DNA of 64,000 nucleotides from Lysobacteraceae bacterium P (GCA_005503055.1 SCOX01000006.1:1-64000), one strand, 5' to 3'; shown: positions 52,709-62,075, counted from the stretch's first letter. A program made the numbers and translations. Notes: a model not told the origin generated them from the sequence alone.

Positions 52709-52856
52709 TTAGCATGGCCGCGCAGGCGGGACCAATGGCGTGCGTAACACGCCTATCGAACCTGCTTTAAGGGGCAAACGTCATGCTGCATTGCAGCGAA
52801 AAGGCGTTTCCAGGCCCCGCTTTCGTCATGTTGCTCCGCAGCGTGCGGATCAAAAA

Positions 52857-52870
52857 TGGTAGCGCTACCA
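52857..52870. promoter_or_regulatory. xyl-box, TonB-dependent transporter side
   Basis: TGGTAGCGCTACCA is a perfect 14-bp palindrome and matches 13 of 14 consensus bases. It lies 119 bp upstream of the transporter start. Confidence 0.88.
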
Positions 52871-52988
52871 TCCGGCCCACTCGCTTCAAGGGTCACTGCG
52901 TCACACGGGTTTTCAACCAGAACAACGAGGGCGGCCGCTTTTCCCCAGGGGGGATGGGTCGCACCACCAGAAACGGGAGGGGAGTACG

Positions 52989-55961
52989 GTGCAAAAGAAG
53001 ATCGTCAGAACCACGCTGTCGCACGCGTTGAGCGTTGCCCTGCTGGGCATGACCAGCAATGTCGTATTCGCGCAGGCACAGCCTGAAGCACAGGCGCCAG
53101 CCGCGCAGGAAGCTGCCGCTCCGGCCGCAGCGCAGAATTCCGGTACGTCCGAACAGGTGACCGAGCTCGATCGCGTCGTCGCGACAGGCTTCCGCCAGAG
53201 CCTGGAGTATTCGACCCAGGCCAAGCGCGAGTCGACGGGCTTTACCGATTCGATCTTCGCCGAGGACCTGGGCAAGTTCCCGGACGTCAACATCGCCGAG
53301 TCGCTGGCCCGCATCCCGGGCATCCAGCTCAACCGCGACGTCAACGGTGAAGGCCTCAATGTCGCCATCCGCGGCCTGCCCAACAGCTTCACCAAGACCA
53401 CCATCAACGGTGCGTCGGTCGCCACGGCCTCCATCGGCCTGGATTCGACCAACCAGAACCGCGAAGTCGACCTGAACCTGTTCCCGACCGAGTTCTTCAG
53501 CCAGATCAAGGTCTACAAGTCGCCGACGGCGGCACTGACCGAAGGCGGCGCGGCGGGCGTGATCGACATGCGCAACGTGCGTCCGTTCGACCGTCCGGAC
53601 TCGCAGCTCACCTACGTCCTGCAGGCCGACTACAACGACATCGCCGAGGAAGCCAGCCCGCGCGGCACGGTGATCGGCAGCTGGCTCAACGAAGACAAGA
53701 CTTTCGGCGTGCTGGCCGGCGTGACCTCGGCGCGTGGCAAGCTGGGCGTGGAAGGCTACGAGACCGTCGGCTGGACCAATCCGAACCTGACCAATGCGCA
53801 GTGCAGCGGCGGCAGCAACGCATCTTTCCCGGCCTTGGGCGCGCCGTGCAACGTGACCGGCGGCAATGGCTGGCGTATTCCGAACGAAGTTCCGGGCGTC
53901 GCGCCCCAAAATGCCACGCCTCAGCAGCTCGCCATGGCTGCGCAACAGGCCGCTGTCGCGCGCGCGGCAGGTCTGACGCCAGGTCAGACGATCGACGCCG
54001 CGCTGCTGCAGCAGCTCAACCCCGGTCTGACCACCGCGCAGATCGGCGAAGCGCTGATCCCGCGCCTCGGCCGTCCGGTGCACATGTCCGGCGACCGCGA
54101 CCGCGATTCGTTCCTCGGCTCGGTGCAGTGGCGCCCGGCCGACTGGGCCGACATGTACATGGACGTCCTGTACACGAAGGCCGAGCGCAGCAACGACCGC
54201 ATCGACATGAACCTGATCGGCCGCAACGGCGGCATGATCCCGATCAACATGCAGGTCGATGCGAACAACGTCGTCACCAGCGCCACGTTCACCAACGCGC
54301 AGTACTTCCTCGAAGCGCGTCCGTACAACGAGGAAGTGCAGTACTGGCAGGTCACGCCGGGCGGCACGTTCTACTTCGCCGACGACGTCAAGCTCGACGT
54401 GGCGGGCAGCTACAGCCGCAGCTGGATGCGCCGCGACTCGCCGACCATCCTGTTCAACTCGCCGTTCACCACGATCCAGTACACCAACAACGGTGACATC
54501 CCGAGCTGGACCACGGACCTTGATCTGAACGACCCGAACATCGGTTGGACGTGGACCGGCGGCCGCGTCTGGGCGCAGAACGAGAAGCGCGTGACCGAGA
54601 CGAAGGGCTTGAACGCCAGCCTGCAGCTCGGCGACGACACCAACAACGTCGTCTTCGGCCTGGCCTGGGACGAGAACTACCGCACCATCGTCGGCTTCGG
54701 CGACACCGGCACCAACTGGCAGCCGTACGCGTTCGCGCAGGTGCCGGACTCGGCGCTGGCTGGATACATCACGCCCGGTCCGTTCGGATTCGTGTCGGTG
54801 GATTTCAACCGTTTCATGGCCGACACCAACTACGCCTTCTACCGCGACAATGCGGGTGAGGCGAGTGGCGCCAACACGGGCGCGCCGACCGGTGGCTTCG
54901 ACGAGGCCAACACCGCGGCCTTCATCATGGTCAACGGCGAGTCGGAGATCTGGAACCGCAACATGCGCTACAACTTCGGTGTGCGTTATGCGCAGACCGA
55001 TCAGGAGATCACCGGCCCGGTCACCATCGCCGGCGTGCGCTCGTACCAGCAGCTGACCGGCGACTACGCCGAGTGGCTACCGTCGTTCAGCGCGGCGTGG
55101 GACGTGGCCGAGGACGTCGTGCTGCGCACGTCCGCCTCGCGCACCATGACCCGTCCGAACCCCAGCTCCATGCTGCCGGCCACCACCTTCACCGACATCT
55201 CGGCGCAGGTAGCCAACCAGGGCAACCCGGATCTGACCCCGTACATCTCCACCAACTTCGACATCGGCGGCGAGTGGTACACGGGTGATGAAGGTTTCGT
55301 CGGCGTGACGCTGTTCAACAAGCGCATCGAGGGCTACACCTACCAGGGCGTGACCACCCGGCCGTTCACCAGCCTGGGCATCCCGTTCGAAAGCCTGGTC
55401 GCATCGCAGCAGCAGGCTATCAACGGCCGCGGCGGCCCGGACGTGGCGACCGTGAACGTGCAGCAGCAGGTCAACGCCGATGCCGAGCTCGAGATCCGCG
55501 GCATCGAACTGATCTGGGTGCAGCCGCTGAACTTCGTGTTCGAAGGCCTGGGCTTCATGGCCAACTTCTCGAAGCTCAACATCGACACCATCGGCAAGGA
55601 CGCGACCGCGCTGGCCGGCAACGTCTACGGCGTCTCGCCGAAGATGTGGAACGCCACCACCTACTGGGAGAACGACTTCGCTTCGGTGCGTCTGTCGTAC
55701 AACTGGCAGGAAGGCGCCGTCGGTACCGGTCCGAACCAGCAGGGCATCCCGTTCGCGCAGCTCTACGGTGAAGATCGCGGCCAGCTCGACCTGTCGTCCA
55801 GCTACACGCTGCGCGGCATCAAGTCCGAGCCGCAGATCTTCTTCAACGTGCTCAACATCACCGGTGAGGAGCGTCGTTCCTTCTTCGCCTACGACAATGC
55901 GGTCAACGACATGTACGATCCGGGTACCACGTATACGATCGGTGTCCGCGGCACGTTCTGA
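52989..55961 (+). CDS. TonB-dependent outer-membrane transporter for xylan oligosaccharides
   Basis: A 990-aa outer-membrane receptor. GTG start at 52989 behind GGGAGGGGAG. Signal peptide ends NVVFAQA; an Ala/Gln/Pro-rich spacer follows; the TonB-box-like TELDRVVATGF at about 60; plug with LGKFPDVNIAESLARIPGIQ and GLNVAIRGLPNSFTKTTING; then a long barrel ending in YTIGVRGTF, whose terminal Phe is the outer-membrane insertion signal. It belongs to the long Xanthomonas/Caulobacter-type group. Xylo-oligosaccharide as substrate is inferred from the xyl-box at 52857 and from the neighbouring genes. A hairpin with GAAA loop follows at 55996. Confidence 0.93.
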   Translation: MQKKIVRTTLSHALSVALLGMTSNVVFAQAQPEAQAPAAQEAAAPAAAQNSGTSEQVTELDRVVATGFRQSLEYSTQAKRESTGFTDSIFAEDLGKFPDVNIAESLARIPGIQLNRDVNGEGLNVAIRGLPNSFTKTTINGASVATASIGLDSTNQNREVDLNLFPTEFFSQIKVYKSPTAALTEGGAAGVIDMRNVRPFDRPDSQLTYVLQADYNDIAEEASPRGTVIGSWLNEDKTFGVLAGVTSARGKLGVEGYETVGWTNPNLTNAQCSGGSNASFPALGAPCNVTGGNGWRIPNEVPGVAPQNATPQQLAMAAQQAAVARAAGLTPGQTIDAALLQQLNPGLTTAQIGEALIPRLGRPVHMSGDRDRDSFLGSVQWRPADWADMYMDVLYTKAERSNDRIDMNLIGRNGGMIPINMQVDANNVVTSATFTNAQYFLEARPYNEEVQYWQVTPGGTFYFADDVKLDVAGSYSRSWMRRDSPTILFNSPFTTIQYTNNGDIPSWTTDLDLNDPNIGWTWTGGRVWAQNEKRVTETKGLNASLQLGDDTNNVVFGLAWDENYRTIVGFGDTGTNWQPYAFAQVPDSALAGYITPGPFGFVSVDFNRFMADTNYAFYRDNAGEASGANTGAPTGGFDEANTAAFIMVNGESEIWNRNMRYNFGVRYAQTDQEITGPVTIAGVRSYQQLTGDYAEWLPSFSAAWDVAEDVVLRTSASRTMTRPNPSSMLPATTFTDISAQVANQGNPDLTPYISTNFDIGGEWYTGDEGFVGVTLFNKRIEGYTYQGVTTRPFTSLGIPFESLVASQQQAINGRGGPDVATVNVQQQVNADAELEIRGIELIWVQPLNFVFEGLGFMANFSKLNIDTIGKDATALAGNVYGVSPKMWNATTYWENDFASVRLSYNWQEGAVGTGPNQQGIPFAQLYGEDRGQLDLSSSYTLRGIKSEPQIFFNVLNITGEERRSFFAYDNAVNDMYDPGTTYTIGVRGTF

Positions 55962-55995
55962 TCGATCACGCAGCATGATCCAACAGCGGTAGCCT

Positions 55996-56030
55996 GCGGC
56001 CCGTTCCGGTGGAAACACCGGGCGGGCCGC
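55996..56030 (+). terminator. Stable hairpin after the TonB-dependent transporter gene
   Basis: GCGGCCCG (55996-56003) pairs with CGGGCCGC (56023-56030), and CCGGTG/CACCGG pair inside with a GAAA tetraloop (56012-56015). No T-tract. It may terminate or protect the transporter mRNA and lower expression of the downstream symporter operon. Confidence 0.65.
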
Positions 56031-56124
56031 GTTACATCGGCCCCGCTGCTTCTCGATAGTCAGCTCCAAACAGCCAATTGCCGACAACCGGTTCCCAATC
56101 GCTAGCGCACGACGCCAGGGGCAC

Positions 56125-57609
56125 ATGAACAGCACTTCCCAAACCTTGTCGGTCACCGAAAAGGTCGGCTACAGCCTCGGCGACCTTGCCGCGAACCTGA
56201 TCTTCCAGACGCTGGTGACTTTCCTGGCGTTCTTCTACACCGACGTCTACCGCATCGCACCCGGCACCGCGGCGACGATCATCTTCGTGGGCGGCATGCT
56301 CGGCGCGTTCGTGTTCACGCCGATCATCGGCATCGCCGCCGACCGGACCGTATCGCGCTGGGGCAAATTCCGGCCGTGGATCCTGTGGACGGCCGTTCCC
56401 TTCGGCGTGTTCTCGCTGCTTGCCTTCAGCACGCCGGACCTGGCACCGAAGGCGAAGATCGCCTACGCCTTCGCCACCTACACGCTGCTGGTGATGATCT
56501 ACGCGGCGAACAATCTGCCGTACTCGGCGCTGAGCGGCGTGCTGACCGGCAGCATGGCGCAACGCAACAGCCTCTCGTCGTACCGCTTCGTCGCGGTGAT
56601 GGTGGCGCAGTTCATCATCCAGGCGCTGCTGCTGCCGCTGGTGCTGATCCTGGGCGATGGCGACAAGGTGCGCGGTTTCCACAACACGATGATGCTGTTC
56701 GCCATCGTCGGCACCGTGTTCTTCCTGATCACGTTCTTCACCACGAAGGAGCGCATCGTCCCCGCACCGGAGCAGAAGTCCAGCGTGCGGCAGGATCTTG
56801 CCGACCTGGCGCGCAATCGCCCGTGGGTGGTGATGCTGATGCTGACGATTCTGGTGTTCATGACGCTCGCACTGAAGGGCGGCATGTACGTCTACTACTT
56901 CAAGTACTACCTGAGCGAGCCGCACCTGGCCGCGTTCCTGGATCAGGTCGGCTTCAACGGCTTCATCGCCGGCCTGAACTCCGTGCTCACCGGCGTCGGC
57001 CTGACCGAGTTCCAGTGGCCCAAGGATGCGCCGACGTCCGCGCTGAGCCTGTTCAACGCGGGCGGCATCGTCTTCATGATCATCGGCATCGGCTTCTCGA
57101 AGCGACTGGCTGATCGTTTCGGCAAGCGCGACGTCTTCGGTGGCGCGCTGCTGGTGTCCACGTTGTTCATGCTGGCGTTCATCGTGTTCCCGCCGCAGGC
57201 GACGTGGGTGGTGTTCGTCTCGCAGATCCTGCATGGCTTCTTCTACGGCATCACCATTCCGCTGCTGTGGGCGATGATCGCCGACGTCGCCGATTACTCG
57301 GAATGGAAGAACCACCGTCGCGCCACCGCGATCATCTTCTCGGCGATGCTGTGCGGGCTGAAGATCGGCCTGAGCGTCGGCGGCGCGCTGGTGGCGGGCA
57401 TCCTGGCGTTCTACGGCTACGACGCGGGCGCACCCGCGCAATCGCCGCAGACGGTGGACGGCATCCGCCTGGCGGTCAGCCTTTACGCCTCGCTGCCGTT
57501 CCTGCTGTGCGTCGGCTTGTTGTTCCTGTACGAAATCAACAAGCCGATGGAATCGCGCATCGAACAGGACCTCGTCGCGCGCCGCCTGCAGGCCGGCGCG
57601 GCGGCCTGA
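56125..57609 (+). CDS. GPH/MelB-family sugar:cation symporter, probably xylosides
   Basis: A 494-aa inner-membrane transporter with about 12 helices in the glycoside-pentoside-hexuronide family. Motifs: TEKVGYSLGDLAANLIFQTL, YTDVYRIAPGTAATI, IIGIAADRTVSRWGKFRPWI, YSALSGVLTGSMAQRNSLSS, and IADVADYSEWKNHRRATAII. The DVADYSEWKNHRR motif is typical of xyloside carriers near GH43 genes. It is followed 33 bp on by a cytoplasmic GH43, which supports uptake of intact xylo-oligosaccharides. A long central loop at about 265-295 (AFLDQVGFNGFIAGLNSVLT) is longer than in MelB. Confidence 0.92.
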   Translation: MNSTSQTLSVTEKVGYSLGDLAANLIFQTLVTFLAFFYTDVYRIAPGTAATIIFVGGMLGAFVFTPIIGIAADRTVSRWGKFRPWILWTAVPFGVFSLLAFSTPDLAPKAKIAYAFATYTLLVMIYAANNLPYSALSGVLTGSMAQRNSLSSYRFVAVMVAQFIIQALLLPLVLILGDGDKVRGFHNTMMLFAIVGTVFFLITFFTTKERIVPAPEQKSSVRQDLADLARNRPWVVMLMLTILVFMTLALKGGMYVYYFKYYLSEPHLAAFLDQVGFNGFIAGLNSVLTGVGLTEFQWPKDAPTSALSLFNAGGIVFMIIGIGFSKRLADRFGKRDVFGGALLVSTLFMLAFIVFPPQATWVVFVSQILHGFFYGITIPLLWAMIADVADYSEWKNHRRATAIIFSAMLCGLKIGLSVGGALVAGILAFYGYDAGAPAQSPQTVDGIRLAVSLYASLPFLLCVGLLFLYEINKPMESRIEQDLVARRLQAGAAA

Positions 57610-57642
57610 GCCGAAGCTCGCCACACCACGACCGGAGACCCC

Positions 57643-58671
57643 ATGTCCGACGAATCGCAAACCCAGGACCTGCAGGCGTTGGCCGCGAAGGCCATCTCGC
57701 AGCCGCTGGTCACGCACATCTACACGGCCGACCCCTCAGCGCACGTGTTCGAAGGCAGGCTGTACATCTATCCCTCGCACGACATCGACGCGGGCATTCC
57801 CTTCGACGACGACGGCTCGCACTTCGGCATGGAGGACTACCACGTCCTGCGCATGGATTCGCCCGACGGCGAAGCCATCGACTGTGGCGTCGCACTGCAC
57901 GTGCGCGACGTGAAGTGGGCGCAGCGGCAGATGTGGGCGCCCGACGCGGCGACGAAGGACGGCAGGTACTACCTTTATTTCCCGGCCAAGCGCGCCGACG
58001 GCATTTTCCAGATCGGCGTGGCCGTGGGCGATCGCCCGGAAGGGCCGTTCGTGCCGGAACCGGAGGCCATGCAGGGCAGCTATTCGATCGATCCGGCGGT
58101 GTTCACCGATGCGGACGGCGAAAGCTACATGTACTTCGGCGGGCTGTGGGGCGGGCAACTGCAGAAATACCGCGGCAACACGCATGACGTCGCGAACGAA
58201 GAGCCCGCTGACGATGCACCGGCGCTGGGCCCGATCGTCGCGCGCCTGCGCGGGGACATGAAGGAATTCGCCGAATCGCCGCGCGAAGTGCTGATCCTCG
58301 ACGAGAACGGTGAACCGTTGCGCGCCGGCGACCACGACCGCCGCTTCTTCGAGGCCTCGTGGCTGCACCGCTTCGGCGGCAAGTATTACTTCTCGTACTC
58401 CACCGGCAACACGCACTTCCTGTGCTACGCGACGGGCGACAGCCCGTACGGGCCGTTTACCTATCAGGGTCGCATCCTCACGCCCGTCGTGGGCTGGACC
58501 ACGCATCACTCCATCGCGGAGTTCGAGGGGCAGTGGTACCTGTTCTACCACGACTCCATTCTGTCCGGCGGCGTGACGCATCTGCGCTCGGTGAAGATCG
58601 CGCCGCTGCATCACGAAGCCGACGGCTGCATCCGCACGATCCATCCTTACGCCGAGCGCCATGACGCCTGA
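57643..58671 (+). CDS. Cytoplasmic GH43 xylosidase/arabinofuranosidase
   Basis: A 342-aa family 43 enzyme without a signal peptide, so it acts on sugars already imported. Motifs: THIYTADPSAHVFEGRLYIY (general base Asp), DIDAGIPFDDDGSHFGMEDY, RQMWAPDAATKDGRYYLYF, SIDPAVFTDADGESYMYFGG (second Asp) and RRFFEASWLHRFGGKYYFSY (acid Glu). No C-terminal accessory domain, unlike the exported GH43 at 34475. ATG at 57643 follows CCGGAG. Its 3' end overlaps the epimerase gene by 11 bp. It probably hydrolyses xylo-oligosaccharides to xylose inside the cell. Confidence 0.93.
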   Translation: MSDESQTQDLQALAAKAISQPLVTHIYTADPSAHVFEGRLYIYPSHDIDAGIPFDDDGSHFGMEDYHVLRMDSPDGEAIDCGVALHVRDVKWAQRQMWAPDAATKDGRYYLYFPAKRADGIFQIGVAVGDRPEGPFVPEPEAMQGSYSIDPAVFTDADGESYMYFGGLWGGQLQKYRGNTHDVANEEPADDAPALGPIVARLRGDMKEFAESPREVLILDENGEPLRAGDHDRRFFEASWLHRFGGKYYFSYSTGNTHFLCYATGDSPYGPFTYQGRILTPVVGWTTHHSIAEFEGQWYLFYHDSILSGGVTHLRSVKIAPLHHEADGCIRTIHPYAERHDA

Positions 58672-59473
58672 TGGCGCGATGACGCCGCTGCCCCCGGGCC
58701 CGCTGTTGACGCTGGCGCGTGGCGCCATATCGGTCGATATCGCACCGCAGGCGGGCGGTCGCGTCGCGCAGATCCGCGTGGACGGCGTGGAGCAACTCGC
58801 CGGCTACAGCGAGCAGAACGCGGCGACCATCGCGTGGGGCTGCTATCCGATGGTGCCGTGGGCGGGTCGCGTGCGCGGCGGCGGGTTCACGTTCGCCGGT
58901 GAGCGCCGTCGGCTGGAGATCAACCTGGGGCGCCACGCGATCCATGGCGTCGGCTTCGCGCTTCCCTGGCACGTCGACACGCACTCGGGCCACCGCGTCG
59001 AGCTGTCGCTCGGACTGCCCGAAGACGCTCAGTGGCCCTTTGGCGGCATGGCATCGCAGGACATCGAGGTCGAGGACTCCGGCGTACGCATGACACTGTC
59101 CGTGACGGCCGGCTCACGCGCGATGCCTGCAGAGCTGGGCTGGCATCCGTGGTTCCTCAAGCCCGAGCGGCTGGAGTTCGCGCCGAGTGCCTGGTACCCG
59201 CGCGATGCGGACGGCATGGCAACGCTGCCGCTCGCATCGCCGCCGCAGGGGCCGTGGGACGACTGTTTCCTCAACAGCGCTCCGGCGGTCCTGCACAGCG
59301 GCGGTCGACGCACCACGCTGACGTCCGATTGCGACCACTGGGTCGTGTACGACGTCCCCGAGCGCACCACCTGCGTGGAACCGCAGAGCGGCCCGCCCGA
59401 TGCGTTCAACCTGGCGCCGCGCGTGCTGGCGCCCGGGCAGACGCTGGAGCGCTGGTTCCGCATCGCGTTCTGA
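58661..59473 (+). CDS. Aldose 1-epimerase (galactose mutarotase-like)
   Basis: A 270-aa cytoplasmic mutarotase that equilibrates sugar anomers, here probably xylose for XylA. Motifs: ISVDIAPQAGGRVAQIRVDG, WGCYPMVPWAGRVRGGGFTF, RHAIHGVGFALPWHVD with a catalytic His, PAELGWHPWFLKPE with the second His, and TCVEPQSGPPDAFN with the catalytic Glu. The ATG at 58661 lies inside the GH43 gene (11-bp overlap); ATG at 58679 (MTPLPPG) is also possible. Last gene of the transport operon; a short GGCGCGC/GCGCGCC hairpin follows at 59474-59495. Confidence 0.9.
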   Translation: MTPDGAMTPLPPGPLLTLARGAISVDIAPQAGGRVAQIRVDGVEQLAGYSEQNAATIAWGCYPMVPWAGRVRGGGFTFAGERRRLEINLGRHAIHGVGFALPWHVDTHSGHRVELSLGLPEDAQWPFGGMASQDIEVEDSGVRMTLSVTAGSRAMPAELGWHPWFLKPERLEFAPSAWYPRDADGMATLPLASPPQGPWDDCFLNSAPAVLHSGGRRTTLTSDCDHWVVYDVPERTTCVEPQSGPPDAFNLAPRVLAPGQTLERWFRIAF

Positions 59474-59495
59474 GGCGCGCGGCGTTCAGCGCGCC
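59474..59495 (+). terminator. Short hairpin after the epimerase gene
   Basis: GGCGCGC (59474-59480) pairs with GCGCGCC (59489-59495) around an 8-nt loop. It lies directly after the last xylan gene and before motA. No T-tract. Confidence 0.45.
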
Positions 59496-59551
59496 GCGCT
59501 CAATCTTCCCCGCCGCTCGCCGTTAACCCTTTTGGTGTTTCGGGGCGGCTC

Positions 59552-60406
59552 ATGTTCATCATCATTGGATTCATCGTCGTTCTCGGCAGCGTGCTGGGCG
59601 GCTACGTGCTGGCGCACGGAAAACTCGGCGCACTTTGGCAGCCCTATGAACTGCTCATCATCGGTGGCGCGGCGTTCGGTGCGTTCCTGGTCGCCAATCC
59701 GCTCAAGGTCGTGAAGGCCTGCGGCAGCGGCATCCCGCGCCTGCTCAAAGGCTCGCATTACAAGAAGAGCGACTACGTCGACATCCTCGCCATGCTCTAC
59801 GACGTGCTGATGAAGGCGCGGCGCGAAGGCATGATGGGCATCGAGCGCGACGTCGACGATCCGGCTTCTAGCGAGTTGTTCGGGAAATACCCCAAGCTGC
59901 AGGCCGAAAAGCGCCTGATGGAATTCACCACCGACTGCCTGCGCCTGATGGTCAGCGGCAACTTCGAGCCGCACGAGCTCGAGCAGGTGCTCGACATCGA
60001 GCTGGAAACGCATACCAAGGAGGCCAACGAACCGGCGCACGCGCTGCAGGTCCTGGCCGATTCGCTGCCGGGCTTCGGCATCGTCGCGGCGGTGCTGGGC
60101 ATCGTAATAACGATGGCGTCCATCGGTGGCGAAGCGGCGGAGATCGGCAAGCACGTCGCCGGCGCGCTGGTGGGCACGTTCCTGGGCATCCTGCTGGGCT
60201 ACGGTTTCGTCGGGCCGCTCGCGGCGGCGATGCAGCACCACGCGCAGGAAGAAGCCAAGGCGTTCGAAATCATCAAGATGGCGCTTGTGTCGAGCCTGCG
60301 CGGGTATTCGCCGAGCGTGGCGGTGGAGTTCGCGCGCAAGCTGCTGTTCTCCGATACCCGCCCGGCCTTCGCCGACCTGGACGCGCACCTGCGCGGCAAG
60401 CGCTGA
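59552..60406 (+). CDS. motA: Flagellar motor stator protein MotA
   Basis: A 284-aa inner-membrane protein forming the proton channel of the flagellar stator with MotB. Four hydrophobic segments: MFIIIGFIVVLGSVLGGYVL; LLIIGGAAFGAFLVANPL; and the pair LGIVITMASIG and AALVGTFLGILLGYGFVGPL near residues 180-225. The cytoplasmic loop carries the charged YVDILAMLYDVLMKARREG region that contacts FliG, and PGFGIVAAVLGI precedes the third helix. Length and order are typical. The ATG is preceded by GGGGCGG. motB follows after 1 bp. Confidence 0.96.
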   Translation: MFIIIGFIVVLGSVLGGYVLAHGKLGALWQPYELLIIGGAAFGAFLVANPLKVVKACGSGIPRLLKGSHYKKSDYVDILAMLYDVLMKARREGMMGIERDVDDPASSELFGKYPKLQAEKRLMEFTTDCLRLMVSGNFEPHELEQVLDIELETHTKEANEPAHALQVLADSLPGFGIVAAVLGIVITMASIGGEAAEIGKHVAGALVGTFLGILLGYGFVGPLAAAMQHHAQEEAKAFEIIKMALVSSLRGYSPSVAVEFARKLLFSDTRPAFADLDAHLRGKR

Positions 60407-60407
60407 C

Positions 60408-61382
60408 ATGAGCGGCAAGCCGCGCCCGCTGATCATCCTGCGTCCGGTCAGGCGCGTCGCCGCGGGGCATCACGGTGGCGCGTGGAAAGTCGCTTACGCG
60501 GACTTCGTCACCGCGATGATGGCGTTCTTCCTGGTGATGTGGCTGGTCGGCATCGCCGACAAACAGCAGCGCGCGGCGATTTCGGAATACTTCAAGAATC
60601 CCAGCGCCGTCGTCGGTCGCTCGCTCAAGCCCGCACCCGGCGCGAACGGTCCCGGCGGCGCCGCCGATCGCCTGATTCCCACCACCAGCGCCGTCGCCGT
60701 CGCCGGTGGCCACGGCGCGGAGTTCGGCGCGCGCGAGCCGATGAAGATCACGCCGCAGCAGGCCAAGGCCGCCGCGCGCGAGGAAGAGAAGCGGCGCCTG
60801 GACGAACTCAAGCGCACGCTGGAGGAAGCGGTGCAGCGCAGCCAGGCGCTGGCACCCTTCAAGGATCAACTGATGATCGACCTGACACCGGAAGGACTGC
60901 GCATCCAGATCGTCGATCGCCAGAACCGGCCGATGTTCGACACCGCAAGCGCGCGCCTGAAGGACTACGCGCACACGTTGCTGGGCGAGATGGGCGGGTT
61001 GCTCAACGACGGCCGTCACCACATCGCGCTCAGCGGCCACACCGATGAAGTCCCGTTCCATGGAATCGGCGGCTACGGCAACTGGGAACTCTCCGCCGAA
61101 CGCGCCAACGCCGCGCGCCGCGCGCTGGTCCAGGGCGGCCTTCAGGAAGACCGGATCTCGCGCGTGGTCGGGCTGGCGGCGTCGGTGCCGTTCGACAAGA
61201 CCCAACCGAATGCGCCGATCAACCGTCGCATCAGCATCGTCGTGTTGAATCCCCAGGCCGACAACGCGCCACCGGCCGACAGCCTGCCCGGTCCGGGCGC
61301 GCCGGCGCCGGGCGCGCTGCCGCAGATCGATCCCATCCGGGTCGCGCATGCGTCGACCGCCCGCGCGCAGGACAACGGCTAG
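60408..61382 (+). CDS. motB: Flagellar motor stator protein MotB
   Basis: A 324-aa protein anchoring the stator to peptidoglycan. One N-terminal membrane helix (WKVAYADFVTAMMAFFLVMW) contains the proton-binding Asp32. The OmpA-like peptidoglycan-binding domain lies at about 170-290, with MFDTASARLKDYAHTLL, HIALSGHTDEVPF, NWELSAERANAARRAL and PINRRISIVV. The tail is proline-rich and variable. ATG at 60408 lies one base after the motA stop codon, so translation is coupled. Residues 120-150 (AAAREEEKRRLDELKRTLEE) are a charged helix, probably the plug and linker region. Confidence 0.96.
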   Translation: MSGKPRPLIILRPVRRVAAGHHGGAWKVAYADFVTAMMAFFLVMWLVGIADKQQRAAISEYFKNPSAVVGRSLKPAPGANGPGGAADRLIPTTSAVAVAGGHGAEFGAREPMKITPQQAKAAAREEEKRRLDELKRTLEEAVQRSQALAPFKDQLMIDLTPEGLRIQIVDRQNRPMFDTASARLKDYAHTLLGEMGGLLNDGRHHIALSGHTDEVPFHGIGGYGNWELSAERANAARRALVQGGLQEDRISRVVGLAASVPFDKTQPNAPINRRISIVVLNPQADNAPPADSLPGPGAPAPGALPQIDPIRVAHASTARAQDNG

Positions 61383-61470
61383 AACGGGCCGGCCGCCGGC
61401 AGGCCACTTTGCACTGGACGGCGGCAAATCTTGCCGGTACGGTCGGCGGACTTTCGACCGGGGTAAAGGA

Positions 61471-61950
61471 ATGCTCAAGACCGTCGTCATCACGCTCGCG
61501 CTCGTCGTGGCCGCATCGCTTCCGGTCGCGTCCGCGAACGAAGTCCATCCCAACCTCGACGCCCCCGCGATCCTCGCGCAGCAGCGCCAGATCCGCGTCG
61601 AGGTGGAGCAACGCAGCGGCCGTTACAAGGAACTGCCCGCCGCTGAGCGCGAGACGCTCCTGCGCGAACAGGATAAGGTCTTCACGCTGTTGCGCGATCG
61701 CAACGCGATCACCGACCTGCCCGAGTCCGAACGCATCGTTGTGTTCAATTCGCTGGAGTCCATTTCGTCCATCGTCAATCGCGCGCCGGACGAGAAGCTG
61801 GTTTGCGAGCGCACGCGCAAGGTCGGCAGCAACCGCACCGAGACCGTGTGCGTGACCGAGAGCCAGCGCCGCGCGCGCCGCGAGGCCGATGCCAAGGCGC
61901 TGGGCGACCGCAACGCGGCCTGTCTCAAATCCGGCGCGGATTGCATGTAG
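61471..61950 (+). CDS. Small exported hypothetical protein
   Basis: A 159-aa protein with a signal peptide ([20 protein letters not shown], cleaved after ASA). The rest is helical and charged ([20 protein letters not shown] and [20 protein letters not shown]) with Cys pairs near the C-terminus ([27 protein letters not shown]) that could form disulfides in the periplasm. The ATG at 61471 follows GGGGTAAAGGA. I know similar hypothetical proteins from Lysobacter and Xanthomonas but no function. Confidence 0.75.
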   Translation: MLKTVVITLALVVAASLPVASANEVHPNLDAPAILAQQRQIRVEVEQRSGRYKELPAAERETLLREQDKVFTLLRDRNAITDLPESERIVVFNSLESISSIVNRAPDEKLVCERTRKVGSNRTETVCVTESQRRARREADAKALGDRNAACLKSGADCM

Positions 61951-61959
61951 TCCGCACGG

Positions 61960-61977
61960 CGCCCGGTCCGCCGGGCG
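61960..61977 (+). terminator. Hairpin after the small exported protein gene
   Basis: CGCCCGG (61960-61966) pairs with CCGGGCG (61971-61977) around a TCCG loop. No T-tract. Confidence 0.5.
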
Positions 61978-62075
61978 TCGGCTGCGCAATCGCGTCACAT
62001 GGCGCGGGGCGGGCAGGGGACTATGATCGGCCGGCGGCCGTCGCGCGGCCGACTTCCCCTTCCCGGAGATCGACC

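Larger units (their letters stand above)
52600..52988. promoter_or_regulatory. 389-bp divergent control region with two xyl-boxes
   Basis: It separates the minus-strand exuT-GH10-GH115-... transcript from the plus-strand TonB-dependent transporter transcript. One xyl-box lies nearer each gene, 96 bp from exuT and 119 bp from the transporter start, so each direction probably has its own operator. No coding frame with a plausible start was accepted here. Confidence 0.75.
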
